DNA from: Chthonomonadales bacterium
GTDB lineage: Bacteria; Armatimonadota; Chthonomonadetes; Chthonomonadales; CAJBBX01
Direction: 5' to 3'
DNA: 64,000 nt
Assembly: GCA_020849275.1 (NCBI GenBank)
Contig: JADLGO010000015.1
Coordinates: 1 to 64,000 of the forward strand
Positions within the stretch are counted from its first letter, which is position 1. Each line of letters starts with the position of its first letter. This document shows positions 35,602 to 44,385 of the stretch, piece after piece. A program made the translations under genes and the position numbers. Below the pieces are notes generated by a model. That model was not told the DNA's origin, did no database searches, and was given only the letters and a program-made list of their open reading frames with translations.

Positions 35602-35967
35602 ATGCCGGCCGATCAGCACCCGTCGCAGGGCGATGGGCGCAGGCGTCGGCTCGACGAGCTGTTCGCCGACGAGCCGTTCCTGTCGCCGACCATGAAGGCC
35701 CGCCGCCTGCACGACAAGATGACAGCCCGTCGTGTCGGTGAGAGTCCGTCGGACCCGCTCGCCCAGATCGCTTACGTTCCCCGGCCCGTCCAGCGGCCCG
35801 CGCCGGCCGCCCAGCCGTCCTACACGATCGCGCAGGCGGCCGCTGAGCTGAGAGCCGCCGACCAGCGAGGCGCCGGGACGGACCCGGTCCTTCAGCGCCT
35901 GGCGAACGAGGTGCTCGCGTCCTGGCACGGCGCGGTGCGCGTCGACGAGAGCGGAGGTGATCGGTGA
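35602..35967 (+). CDS. Hypothetical protein between ATPase and ParA
   Basis: A 121-residue protein. The N-terminus is Arg-rich (GDGRRRRLDELFADEPF) and is followed by SPTMKARRLHDKMTARRVG, a Pro-rich centre and a helical end (AQAAAELRAADQRGAG, LQRLANEVLASWHG). No family recognised. It starts one base after the ATPase stop and ends overlapping the ParA start by one base, so translation is coupled. A basic N-terminus next to ParA is reminiscent of the ParA-stimulating segment of ParB-type partners; this is inference. Confidence 0.65.
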   Translation: MPADQHPSQGDGRRRRLDELFADEPFLSPTMKARRLHDKMTARRVGESPSDPLAQIAYVPRPVQRPAPAAQPSYTIAQAAAELRAADQRGAGTDPVLQRLANEVLASWHGAVRVDESGGDR

Positions 35968-36782
35968 TGCTCGTCTATGCGGTAACGAGCCAGAAGGGTG
36001 GGGTGGGCAAGACCACGACGACTGCCAACCTGGGCGCCGCGCTTGCGGAGGGCGGGAAGCGCGTGCTGCTGCTGGACCTGGACCCTCAGGGGAGCCTTAC
36101 CGCGGCGGTGGGACGCCGGCCCGGAGGCGTGACCGCGAGCGACGTGTTGCTTACTCCCGAATGCATCGCCGAGGCGATCACGCCGTGCACGGGCCGCATG
36201 CACGTGGTTGCGGCGACCGCCCGCCTGGCGAACGTCTACATCGCGCTCGACGAGGAACCGGGGGCGCCGTTCCGTCTGGCGTCATCGCTCGAGCGCGTGG
36301 CCGCCCTCTACGACTACTGCCTCCTGGACTGTCCGCCGTCGCTGAGCCATGCCACGACGAACGCGTTGACCGCGGCCCACGTCGCCCTGGTGCCGCTTCA
36401 GTGCGAGTTCCTCTCGCTGCGCGGCCTCGCGGACGCGCAGGAGATCGCCGCGGCGGTGCAGGAGTCGACCAACCGCGTTCTGCGCGTTCGCATCGTGGCG
36501 ACGATGTACGATAAGCGGACCATCCACTCGCAGGACGTGCTGCGCGAGGCGCGGGGTGCGCTGCCGGGCATGGTCTACGAGACGGTGATACCGCGGACAA
36601 TCCGGCTCGCCGAAGCGCCCGCGGTCGGTCAGTCGATCCTGGAATACGCCCCCGAATCCAACGGCGCCTACGCCTATCGCTCGCTCGCGCGAGAAGTGCT
36701 TGAGGAGGACGCTACGTATGCGACGCCGCGACGACATCCGGGCCGCGATGCAGAGTCTGCTGGCCTCCGACAGCGCGCCTAG
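35967..36782 (+). CDS. ParA/Soj-family ATPase without ParB
   Basis: A 271-residue ATPase. The deviant Walker A KGGVGKTT lies at residues 10-17, the Asp-rich motif LLLDLDPQGS at 34-43, and the Walker B region YCLLDCPPSL near 110. These are the Soj/ParA type that positions DNA or protein cargo on the nucleoid. The family core ends around ILEYAPESNGAYAYRSLAREVLEE; the last 24 or so residues are run-on sequence overlapping the next gene by 65 bases in another frame. Start at ATG 35967 (just after GTG 35964) uses GGAGGTGA. No ParB gene is adjacent, and the partner is probably one of the small neighbours. Confidence 0.88.
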   Translation: MLVYAVTSQKGGVGKTTTTANLGAALAEGGKRVLLLDLDPQGSLTAAVGRRPGGVTASDVLLTPECIAEAITPCTGRMHVVAATARLANVYIALDEEPGAPFRLASSLERVAALYDYCLLDCPPSLSHATTNALTAAHVALVPLQCEFLSLRGLADAQEIAAAVQESTNRVLRVRIVATMYDKRTIHSQDVLREARGALPGMVYETVIPRTIRLAEAPAVGQSILEYAPESNGAYAYRSLAREVLEEDATYATPRRHPGRDAESAGLRQRA

Positions 36783-37017
36783 CGTCGAGGGTGAGCGCCG
36801 AGAGCCGGGCGAGAGCGCCCTTGCCGAGCCTGAGCCGCGCGGTGCGCCGGCCGCGGGCACGCCGGCCGTCGTTCGCGAGATCCGCGACGTGCTGGTCGCG
36901 CACCGCGTTCTGGCCACCACCGATGAGGTCGCGGCTGCCCTGGTGAGCGCGCTGTTCAACCGGCCGGCACTCTGCCGATGGCTGATCGCCTCGCAGATGC
37001 TCCCGCCCGAGGGCTAG
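36718..37017 (+). CDS. Small acidic protein, last gene of the ATPase operon
   Basis: A 99-residue protein. N-terminus is basic (RRRDDIRAAMQSLLASD), the middle is Pro/Glu/Ala-rich, and a helical C-terminus follows (VVREIRDVLVAHRVLATTDE, VAAALVSALFNRPALCRW). No family recognised. GAGGAGG lies ten bases before ATG 36718. It overlaps the 3' end of parA in a different frame, and its helical C-terminus suggests it is real. Possible ParA partner or adaptor. Confidence 0.6.
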   Translation: MRRRDDIRAAMQSLLASDSAPSVEGERREPGESALAEPEPRGAPAAGTPAVVREIRDVLVAHRVLATTDEVAAALVSALFNRPALCRWLIASQMLPPEG

Positions 37018-37037
37018 ACTGGCCGGGGCGCGAACCG

Positions 37038-38786
37038 TCACTTCGCCGGCAGCGCCGCGGGCGGCAGGCCGGCCGCGCTGACGGTGCCGATGCGGCCATC
37101 TGCCGCGTCCCATACCACCTCGAACTCCACGCGCCCATCGGGTCCCGTGATGCCGACCATCGGATCCGGGCTGCCGCCGCGCGCGGCCACGCGCACCTCG
37201 ACTCCCGCCACCGGGTTGCCGAACCGGTCCACCACGCGCGCCACGACCCCGGTGCGGTCCGGCGGGCTGTTGGCGACGGCGCTGCGGGCCACCGTCAGCC
37301 TCGCCGGGCGGCCCGGCCGGACATCGAGCGGGTAGAGGGTGCGCCCGCTCGCGCCGGCCGCGCACGCGGTGCCGGAACCGGCGCGTCGTGCGAGGATGCG
37401 GCCGGACTGGTCCACGAACCCGCGCCCGTCGAGCGTGCCCCAGATCACGTCGCCTGACCCGTCCGCCGCGGGCGCGGGCAGGGCGGCGCTCTCGCCTGCC
37501 GTGAGCGTGACGGCCGGCCCTTCGGCGTCCGGGCCGTCTAGTGGTGGAACGTCGGCGAGGACGAGCAGCGCGTTGGCGATCGCGCGCGGCTCGCCGTCGG
37601 AGGGTGCGTTCACATAGAGCCCCCGCACCACCATCGCCGTCGAGCCGCCGCCGTCCAGGTTGATCGCGTCGACCGCCCCCAGGCCCAGCAGGAACTCCGC
37701 GAGCCGCGGCAGCGACATGCCGGCACTATGCGGCTGACGCCCATCAACCACCACCAGGAGCAGCTCACCCCTCGCCGTCACCCCGACCGCCGTGCGCGGA
37801 TGCCGCGCCGCGACGAACGAGGCCTCGTCGAACCCTTCCTCGGCGCCGTCGACCGCCACCTTCCCCTGTCGGACGAGCCAGGGGCCGCCGCTGACGGCCT
37901 GAACCACGTCGCTCCAGGGCGTGCGGGAGACGCGCCCGCGCAGCGCCGCCGCGCGCGACGCCCAGGCTCCTCGCGCCGGCGGCGCCGTGAGCGAGACCGG
38001 CGTCAGGTCGAGCCGCAGCGTGACGGGCGCATCGGCCGGCGCTTGCTCGCGGAGCCAGCGCGCGCCGGCGCCGCGGGCCACGAGCAACGCCCCGCCGTCG
38101 GGAGCGCTCAGCGTGTCGCCGGTGGCCACGGACGCCCCCGGCCCGGCCCGCGCGGGCGCGGCCACGCCGACGCCGACGCCGAGGCGGCCGGTGATGCCCG
38201 CCAGCGGCACCACGAGGCAAGCTGCGGCGGCTTTCGGCGCAGGGAACGCGCCGTAGACCGGCGTGAGCAGCGTGATCTCGTCCTCGACCGGCAGGCGGTT
38301 CACGCCATCGAGGCCCACTGTCTCGCCACCCGCCGTGGTGATCGTGCCGACCGTCAGCACGTTGCCGAACAGCACGCGTCGGTCGCGCGTGATGCCAACC
38401 ACCGCCCGGTAGGGCATCGATTCGCTGAGAATCTCGCCGTCGCGCACCGCGAGCCCGAGTGGGTCGCCGGTGAAGGGGAAGTAATCGGCGTTGATGGCCG
38501 CCACGGCGCGATGGCGCAGCGCGAGCGGCGCCAGCGTCTCGCGGCCGCGCGTGGCGTCGTCCGCCATCACCCGGTCCTGCCCGAGCGCGCACTCTACGCG
38601 GAGGCCGGGCACGGCGAGATCCAGGCGCAGAACGGTGGCAACGACGCTGCCCGCCCGCGTCGGCGTCCGCGTCTGCGCCAGGACGATCCCCGGCGCCACC
38701 CGCCGTTCCACGGTCTGCGCGGCGACGAGGCCCGTCGCGGCACAGAGGGCGATGGCGAGGATGGCGAGGCGGACTGCACGCAGCAT
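37038..38786 (-). CDS. Exported phosphodiester glycosidase (NAGPA/DUF2233)-type protein
   Basis: A 582-residue exported protein. A signal peptide (RAVRLAILAIALCAATG) is followed by a NAGPA-type domain (about residues 85-400: AAINADYFPFTGDPLGLAVR, VSGGPWLVRQGK, HPRTAVGVTARGELLLVVVD, INLDGGGSTAMV). In other systems this domain removes GlcNAc from phosphodiester-linked sugar or modifies exopolysaccharide. The C-terminus adds an Ig-like bacterial domain (LTVARSAVANSPPDRTGVVA, NPVAGVEVRVAARGG). AGGGAG lies seven bases before ATG 38786. It diverges from ppk. Activity and substrate unproven. Confidence 0.8.
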   Translation of the reverse strand: MLRAVRLAILAIALCAATGLVAAQTVERRVAPGIVLAQTRTPTRAGSVVATVLRLDLAVPGLRVECALGQDRVMADDATRGRETLAPLALRHRAVAAINADYFPFTGDPLGLAVRDGEILSESMPYRAVVGITRDRRVLFGNVLTVGTITTAGGETVGLDGVNRLPVEDEITLLTPVYGAFPAPKAAAACLVVPLAGITGRLGVGVGVAAPARAGPGASVATGDTLSAPDGGALLVARGAGARWLREQAPADAPVTLRLDLTPVSLTAPPARGAWASRAAALRGRVSRTPWSDVVQAVSGGPWLVRQGKVAVDGAEEGFDEASFVAARHPRTAVGVTARGELLLVVVDGRQPHSAGMSLPRLAEFLLGLGAVDAINLDGGGSTAMVVRGLYVNAPSDGEPRAIANALLVLADVPPLDGPDAEGPAVTLTAGESAALPAPAADGSGDVIWGTLDGRGFVDQSGRILARRAGSGTACAAGASGRTLYPLDVRPGRPARLTVARSAVANSPPDRTGVVARVVDRFGNPVAGVEVRVAARGGSPDPMVGITGPDGRVEFEVVWDAADGRIGTVSAAGLPPAALPAK

Positions 38787-38974
38787 GGGCGGCTCCCTGG
38801 GGGAGGGGCGCGCGGTCGCGCCCCGACGGCAGCGTTGCTGCGAGGATCGTACCCGATCCGGCCCGTCCGGCCAAGCAGGGCCGGAGAGGATCTGAGAAGG
38901 CCTGCGCGGAATGGTCGCTTCGAGGCTTGGCGATGCCGCGCCTCGCACCGCATGGCACGGGCAACCGGGGACCG

Positions 38975-41104
38975 ATGACACCGAGATACTTTAACCGCGA
39001 GGTCAGCTGGCTGGAGTTCAACTCGCGCGTGCTCGAGGAGGCCAACGACCCGCGGCACCCGCTGCTGGAGCGCGTGAAGTTCCTCAGCATCGTCCACAGC
39101 AACCTGGACGAGTTCTTCATGATCCGCGTTTCCGGCCTGCAGGAGCAGGTGGAGTCCGGCGTGCTCGCGCCGAGCGATGACGGCCTCACTCCGCCCGAGC
39201 AACTCACCGTGATCCGAGAGCGGGTGATCGCGCAGGTCCGCCACGCCCACGCGACCTATGAGTCGCTTCGGGCCGAGTTGGACACCCGACACGTCTGCCT
39301 GCTCGATCGTGCCCGGCTCTCGCCGCCCGAGCGTGCCGCGGTGCGCGCGTACTTCGCCACGGTGGTCTACCCCGTCCTGACCCCGCTAGCGGTCGACCCG
39401 GGCCACCCGTTCCCGCACATCTCCAACCTTAGCCTGAGCCTGGCCGTCGTGATTCGAGACAGGGAGGGGCTGGAGCGCTTCGCGCGCGTTAAGATCCCGG
39501 ACGTCGTGCCGCGCCTGCTGCCAATCGCGCGTGCCTACCAGGTGGCGGGCGTCGCCGCGCCCGCGGGCGCCGACACGCGCTTCGTGTGGATGGAGCAGGT
39601 GGTGGCGGCGCACCTCGGCGAGCTCTTCCGCGGGATGCACGTGCGCAGCAGCCATGCCTTCCGCGTGATCCGCGACGCCGACCTGGAGATCCGCGAGGAC
39701 GAGGCCGGCGACCTGCTCCAGACGATCGAGCAGAGCCTGGTGCGCCGGCGCTTTGGGAGCGTTGCCATGCTGGTCGTCGACACGTCGATGCCGCGCGAGG
39801 TGCGCAGCCTGCTCACCGCCAACCTCCAGGTGGAGGCGCGCGACGTCTACGACCAGCCCGGCCCGCTCGGCCTGAGCGACCTGATCGCTCTGCACGGGCT
39901 CCCGCGCCCCGATTTGCTCGACCGCCCGTTCACGCCCCGGGTGCCGCGCGCGCTGCGCCGACACGAGGATGTGTTCGCGGCGGTGCGGGCGTCCGACGTG
40001 CTGCTCCACCATCCGTATGACAGCTTCGAGCCTGTCGTCCAGTTCGTGCGCGCCGCGGCCAACGACCCCGACGTACTGGCCATCAAGCAGACCATCTACC
40101 GCGTGGGTAGCAACTCGCCGATCGTGCGCGCGCTCGCCGAGGCGAGCCTGAAGGGCAAACAGGTCTCGGTGCTGGTAGAACTGAAGGCGCGCTTCGATGA
40201 GGAGAACAACATCGAATGGGCGAGGGCGCTGGAACGAGCCGGGGTCCACGTCGTGTATGGGGACATCGACCTCAAGACGCACTGCAAGGTGCTGCTCGTT
40301 GTGCGCGGCGAGTCCGGGGGCATACGGCGCTACGTGCATCTGGCTACGGGCAACTACAACGCGAAGACGGCGCTGCTCTACACCGATCTTGGCCTCTTCA
40401 CGTGCGATCCGGAGATCGCCGACGATGTGACCGCGCTCTTCAACTCCCTGACCGGGTACAGCGTGAACCGCCGCTACCGCAAACTGCTCGTATCCCCCCG
40501 CGGCATCCGCGGCGGGATCATGAGCCGGATCCGCCGCGAGATTCGGCACGCCAGGGCGGGCGGCGAGGGCCGACTGATCTTCAAGACCAACTCGCTCACC
40601 GACTCCAGGTGCGCCGACGCACTCTACGCCGCGAGTCGCGCCGGCGTGCGAGTCGACCTCATCGTGCGCGGGAGTTGCTGCCTGGTTCCGGGCGTCTCCG
40701 GCATGAGCGCGAACATCGGCGTGACGAGCGTCGTGGGTCGCTTCCTCGAGCACGACCGCGTCTACTACTTTCGCAACGGGGGTGACGAGGAGGTGTGGCT
40801 GGGCAGCGCCGACCTGATGTCGCGCAACCTGGACCGGCGCGTCGAGACGCTCTTCCCATGCGAGGACCCCGCGATCCGCGGTTGGCTGATTGGCTGCCTG
40901 CTGCCAACCTACCTGGGCGACAACCAGAGGGCGCGCCGGCTGCGGCCAGACGGCAGCTACGCGCGCGTGGTTCCCGCCCCAGGTGAGCCCCCGCTGGATT
41001 CGCAGCAGTGGTTCATCCATCACGAGGCGCCAGCGGCTCTCGGGGAGCCGACTGAGCCGTGTGAGGGGACTGCGGCGCCCGGCGACTCCGATGATGGTGA
41101 CTGA
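38975..41104 (+). CDS. ppk: Polyphosphate kinase 1
   Basis: A 709-residue enzyme that makes long polyphosphate from ATP. Start reads TPRYFNREVSWLEFNSRVLE, typical of PPK1. The autophosphorylated histidine is in YVHLATGNYN (H455). The second catalytic region contains NSLTDSRCADALY and the C-terminal motif GSADLMSRNLDRRVE. Full length for the family with a short Pro-rich tail. Start ATG 38975 has GGGGA upstream. A separate transcript from nuo, with about 100 bases between them. Confidence 0.95.
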   Translation: MTPRYFNREVSWLEFNSRVLEEANDPRHPLLERVKFLSIVHSNLDEFFMIRVSGLQEQVESGVLAPSDDGLTPPEQLTVIRERVIAQVRHAHATYESLRAELDTRHVCLLDRARLSPPERAAVRAYFATVVYPVLTPLAVDPGHPFPHISNLSLSLAVVIRDREGLERFARVKIPDVVPRLLPIARAYQVAGVAAPAGADTRFVWMEQVVAAHLGELFRGMHVRSSHAFRVIRDADLEIREDEAGDLLQTIEQSLVRRRFGSVAMLVVDTSMPREVRSLLTANLQVEARDVYDQPGPLGLSDLIALHGLPRPDLLDRPFTPRVPRALRRHEDVFAAVRASDVLLHHPYDSFEPVVQFVRAAANDPDVLAIKQTIYRVGSNSPIVRALAEASLKGKQVSVLVELKARFDEENNIEWARALERAGVHVVYGDIDLKTHCKVLLVVRGESGGIRRYVHLATGNYNAKTALLYTDLGLFTCDPEIADDVTALFNSLTGYSVNRRYRKLLVSPRGIRGGIMSRIRREIRHARAGGEGRLIFKTNSLTDSRCADALYAASRAGVRVDLIVRGSCCLVPGVSGMSANIGVTSVVGRFLEHDRVYYFRNGGDEEVWLGSADLMSRNLDRRVETLFPCEDPAIRGWLIGCLLPTYLGDNQRARRLRPDGSYARVVPAPGEPPLDSQQWFIHHEAPAALGEPTEPCEGTAAPGDSDDGD

Positions 41105-41149
41105 GGCCGTCCGCGGGGTACAATGTGGTCCGTTAGCGTCGCGAAGCGG

Positions 41150-41178
41150 CTGACCTGTGCACCGGTTTGTGACATACT
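41150..41178 (+). promoter_or_regulatory. Candidate promoter of the nuo operon
   Basis: CTGACC (41150-41155), 17 bases, CATACT (41173-41178). The -10 box lies within the spacer of a CRP-type palindrome (next entry). An alternative -10 TACAAT is at 41119-41124. Confidence 0.4.
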
Positions 41179-41184
41179 TCACAA
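41167..41184. promoter_or_regulatory. Perfect CRP/FNR-family operator TTGTGA-N6-TCACAA
   Basis: TTGTGA (41167-41172), CATACT, TCACAA (41179-41184): an exact 6-base inverted repeat that contains the CRP consensus TGTGA-N6-TCACA, 25 bases before the nuoA start. In a 70 percent GC genome this match is unlikely by chance. A CRP- or FNR-family regulator is inferred, and the site's overlap with the -10 element would suit repression. Confidence 0.65.
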
Positions 41185-41208
41185 CGGTCTGGAGGCCGGT
41201 AAGGAACC

Positions 41209-41757
41209 ATGCTCGGAAGCTATGCGCCCATTCTGGTCATGCTCGTGCTCTCGGCGATCATCGCGATGGGCATGACCTTCGCGTCCTTCCTCCTCGGTCC
41301 CAAGAGGCCCACTCGGTTCAAGCAGGCCCCCTACGAGTGCGGGATGACCCCTGTCGGGTCGGCCCGCGAGCGCTTCCCGGTGAAGTTCTACTTGATCGCG
41401 ATGCTGTTTATCATCTTCGACATCGAGACGATCTTCCTCTACCCGTGGGCCGTCACGTTCCGATCCGGCGACCGCGCGATGAAGGTGTTCAGCCTGGTGG
41501 AGATGGCGGTGTTCGTCACGATCCTGTTCGTCGGCTACTTCTACATTCTTGGGCGCCGCGCGCTGGAGTGGGACGAAGGGCAGGACGAGCATCCGGCGGA
41601 GGGTGGCATCGACGGGCAGCGCGCATACCAGCCACGGCCGGCCATTCGCTTCGATAACGAGAACAGCGGGCCGGTGAGGCTGCCCGCGGTTCCGCCTGGC
41701 GGCGCCGGGGCCATGTCGAGTGCCGGTGCGCCCCGCAAGGTGGAGAGCACCCGTTGA
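41209..41757 (+). CDS. nuoA: NADH-quinone oxidoreductase subunit A
   Basis: A 182-residue membrane subunit of complex I. Three helices (YAPILVMLVLSAIIAMGMTF, FYLIAMLFIIFDIETIFLYP, VEMAVFVTILFVGYFYIL) and KQAPYECGMTPVG are diagnostic. A 60-residue acidic, Pro-rich tail beyond the third helix is longer than usual. ATG 41209 follows AAGGAACC. The stop overlaps the start of nuoC by two bases. The usual next gene, nuoB, is missing. Confidence 0.93.
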   Translation: MLGSYAPILVMLVLSAIIAMGMTFASFLLGPKRPTRFKQAPYECGMTPVGSARERFPVKFYLIAMLFIIFDIETIFLYPWAVTFRSGDRAMKVFSLVEMAVFVTILFVGYFYILGRRALEWDEGQDEHPAEGGIDGQRAYQPRPAIRFDNENSGPVRLPAVPPGGAGAMSSAGAPRKVESTR

Positions 41758-42407
41758 CGCCGGGTGAGTCCGCCGCGCCCGTCGCGCAGCCAGCCGAGGC
41801 GCTCGAGGTCGCCCGCATCCGGCAGGCGTTCCCGGACGCAATCGCCGAGATCAACCTGTTCCGAGGCGATACGCGCGTCACGGTGACGCGCGAGCGCCTG
41901 GTCGAGGTGCTGACGCTGCTGCGCGACGATCCGGAGCTTCAGTTCAACTTCTTCGCCGAGTGTCTGGGGGTTGACTATCTCGACCCCAACACCGGCGAGT
42001 ACATTATGAGCAGGCCGCACCGCTTCGAGGTCGTCTACAACCTTTACTCGCTTCCCGACCCGCGCACGGGGCAAGGGCGCAACGCCCGCGTCTTCATCAA
42101 GGTCGGCGTGGCGGAGGACGACGCCAGTCTACCCTCGGTGATGGGCGTCTACGCGGGGGCGGAGTTCCCGGAGCGCGAGATCTACGATATGTTCGGCATT
42201 CGGTTTGTCGGCCATCCCGACCTGCGCCGAATCCTGATGCCGGACGACTGGGTGGGCCACCCGCAGCGCAAGGACTACCCGCTTGGCGGCGAGCGCGTGC
42301 AGTTCCCTGGCGGCACCTATGGTCCATCCGTGGGCGACGGCGTGGTCCAGCACGCCGGCGAGAGCTTCACTGGCAAGACGGCGACCGACCTGGGCGACCG
42401 TGATTGA
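41754..42407 (+). CDS. nuoC: NADH-quinone oxidoreductase subunit C
   Basis: A 217-residue peripheral subunit. The conserved C-terminal region is clear (FAECLGVDYLDPNTGEYI, PSVMGVYAGAEFPEREIYDM, FVGHPDLRRILMPDDWVGHP, RKDYPLGGERV). The TTG start 41754 overlaps the nuoA stop (TTGA), and GGAGAG lies upstream. In many bacteria nuoB sits between nuoA and nuoC; here the gap is replaced by an overlap, showing nuoB is not simply missed. Confidence 0.93.
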   Translation: MTPGESAAPVAQPAEALEVARIRQAFPDAIAEINLFRGDTRVTVTRERLVEVLTLLRDDPELQFNFFAECLGVDYLDPNTGEYIMSRPHRFEVVYNLYSLPDPRTGQGRNARVFIKVGVAEDDASLPSVMGVYAGAEFPEREIYDMFGIRFVGHPDLRRILMPDDWVGHPQRKDYPLGGERVQFPGGTYGPSVGDGVVQHAGESFTGKTATDLGDRD

Positions 42408-42452
42408 GCGCGGCCGGGCCTGGCACGGTCCAGGCGCGTGGAGTGGTCAGGG

Positions 42453-43688
42453 ATGACAACGAAGCCGGGTAGCGAGGGGAGCGCGGCGCTTGCGGCCCAG
42501 GGTGTGGAGATCACGCCGGTGGATGAGAGCACCATGGTCGTCAACATGGGGCCGCAGCACCCGTCCACCCACGGCGTCCTCCGCCTGGTGCTCGAACTCG
42601 ACGGCGAGACCATCGTCAAGTGCACGCCCCACATGGGCTATGTGCACACCGGGATCGAGAAGGAGGGGGAGTACCAGACCTACCTCAAGGCGGTCACCAT
42701 CACCGACCGCATGGATTACCTCTCGGCCCACATCAACAACATGGCCTACACGCTCGCGGTAGAGAAGCTGCTCGATATCGAGCCACCTCCGCGCGGCCAG
42801 TACCTGCGGGTTCTGCTCTGCGAGATCCAGCGTATTGCCAGCCATCTGGTCTGGCTCGGCACGCACGCCCTGGACATCGGCGCGATGACGGTCTTCTTCT
42901 ACGCCTTTCGCGACCGCGAGAGGTTTCTGGACCTCACGCAGATGATCTCCGGCGTGCGCATGATGCCCTCCTGGATCGTGCCCGGGGGCCTCCGCGGCGA
43001 CGCGCCGGCCGGGTGGTTCGGCGAGGTGAAGCGTGTGCTCGACGAGTTCCCTTCTTGCGTGGACGAGTACGAGACGCTGCTCGGCCAGAACCCCATCTGG
43101 CGCGAGCGGACGGAAGGTATCGGGTTCATATCGCCCGAGCAGTGCTACGCGCTCGGCGTGAGCGGACCCACGCTGCGCGGTAGCGGCGTGCCGCACGACA
43201 TCCGCAAGGCGGTGCCGTACTCGAGCTACGACCAGTTTCGCTTCGAGATCCCCGTTGGCAGCCACGGCGACGTCTATGACCGCTACCGCGTGCGCATGGC
43301 CGAGATGCGCCAGAGCCGCGAGATCGCAAAGCAGGCCGTCGAGAGCATGCCGGATGGGCCGACCAACGTGAGCGATCGCAAGGTCGTTCCGCCGCCGCGC
43401 GCGGAGCTCGACAGCTCGATGGAGGCCGTGATCCACCACTTCAAGCTGTGGACCGATGGCTTCCACCCACCCGAGGGCGAGGCCTACGTGCCGCTCGAGT
43501 CGCCCAAGGGCGAGATCGGGTTCTACCTCGTCTCCAGTGGATCCAGCTATCCCTGGCGGATGCACCAGCGCCCTCCATCGTTCATGAACCTGCAGGCACT
43601 GTCCGCCATGTGCGAGGGGCGCCTGATCGCGGATGTCGTCGCCATCATCGGCAGTATCGACATCGTGCTGGGCGAGATCGACCGCTAA
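42453..43688 (+). CDS. nuoD: NADH-quinone oxidoreductase subunit D
   Basis: A 411-residue subunit that forms the quinone-binding pocket with NuoB. Diagnostic pieces are NMGPQHPSTHGVLRLVLELD, PHMGYVHTGIEKEGEY, RIASHLVWLGTHALDIGAM, SGPTLRGSGVPHDIRKAVPY and the C-terminal IGSIDIVLGEIDR. ATG 42453 is chosen for GGAG nine bases upstream, over GTG 42438. Normal length. Confidence 0.95.
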   Translation: MTTKPGSEGSAALAAQGVEITPVDESTMVVNMGPQHPSTHGVLRLVLELDGETIVKCTPHMGYVHTGIEKEGEYQTYLKAVTITDRMDYLSAHINNMAYTLAVEKLLDIEPPPRGQYLRVLLCEIQRIASHLVWLGTHALDIGAMTVFFYAFRDRERFLDLTQMISGVRMMPSWIVPGGLRGDAPAGWFGEVKRVLDEFPSCVDEYETLLGQNPIWRERTEGIGFISPEQCYALGVSGPTLRGSGVPHDIRKAVPYSSYDQFRFEIPVGSHGDVYDRYRVRMAEMRQSREIAKQAVESMPDGPTNVSDRKVVPPPRAELDSSMEAVIHHFKLWTDGFHPPEGEAYVPLESPKGEIGFYLVSSGSSYPWRMHQRPPSFMNLQALSAMCEGRLIADVVAIIGSIDIVLGEIDR

Positions 43689-43744
43689 CAGCGGCATCCG
43701 CCGCAGGAGCGCGCCCCGCACCGCGGGGCTTCCCGGGAGCCAGA

Positions 43745-44383
43745 ATGTCCGAACCGTTGACGACCGAACCGATCGTGGAGGGATCGGTGGGGCCCGAGCC
43801 CGCGCCGCGCGGGGAGTATCGCTTCACGGAGCGTGCTCTCGCCGAGCTCGCGGAGATCGTGACCCACTACCCGGAGAAGCGCGCCGCCATCCTGCCGGCG
43901 CTCTGGATCGCGCAGCGCGAGTACGGGGGGCACCTGACACCGCAGGCTCTCCAGGAGGTCGCCGACCGGCTGGAGCGGCCTTACGTGGAGATCGAGGGCG
44001 TCGCCTCTTTCTACACGATGTACAACCTGCGCCGTCGCGGCCGGCACCACCTCGAGGTCTGTACCTGCCTGACCTGCGCGTGCGTCGGAGCCTACGATCT
44101 CGTTCATCATCTCGAAGAGAAGCTTGGCATCCAGGTCGGCCAGACGTCGCCGGATGGCGCCTTCACGCTCTCCGAGGTCGAGTGCCTGAACTTCTGCGAG
44201 GCCGGCACTGTGGTGCAGGTCGGCGATCGCTATTTCGGCAACGTGACGCCCGGGAACGTGGACGCCTTGCTCGACGAGCTACGCTCGACCGAGGAGCACA
44301 CGCCCGAGGCGCTGGCCGACGCTGTCGTAAAGCTCCATCTGCCGGCGAAGTCGCGGGGCAGCGCGCAAGCGGACGGGGAGTAG
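43745..44383 (+). CDS. nuoE: NADH-quinone oxidoreductase subunit E
   Basis: A 212-residue subunit with a 2Fe-2S cluster (N1a). Cysteines in EVCTCLTCAC and CLNFCEAG fit the C-x4-C ... C-x3-C pattern. AREYGGHLTPQALQEVADRL-like helices (IAQREYGGHLTPQALQEVAD) are typical. The C-terminus is extended by a short helical tail. GGGAG lies before ATG 43745. Confidence 0.93.
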   Translation: MSEPLTTEPIVEGSVGPEPAPRGEYRFTERALAELAEIVTHYPEKRAAILPALWIAQREYGGHLTPQALQEVADRLERPYVEIEGVASFYTMYNLRRRGRHHLEVCTCLTCACVGAYDLVHHLEEKLGIQVGQTSPDGAFTLSEVECLNFCEAGTVVQVGDRYFGNVTPGNVDALLDELRSTEEHTPEALADAVVKLHLPAKSRGSAQADGE

Positions 44384-44385
44384 GA

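Noticed and set aside
36718-36782. Frameshift between parA and the following small gene
   Set aside because: The ParA family core ends before the overlap and the small gene has its own ribosome site, so a natural overlap is simpler.
34752-37017. Transposon of Tn7/Tn5053 type (TniB-like ATPase)
   Set aside because: The ATPase and ParA could suggest it, but no transposase, no terminal repeats and no resolvase are seen.
41754-42452. Hidden nuoB between nuoA and nuoD
   Set aside because: Checked the frames; only nuoC is present and its start overlaps nuoA.
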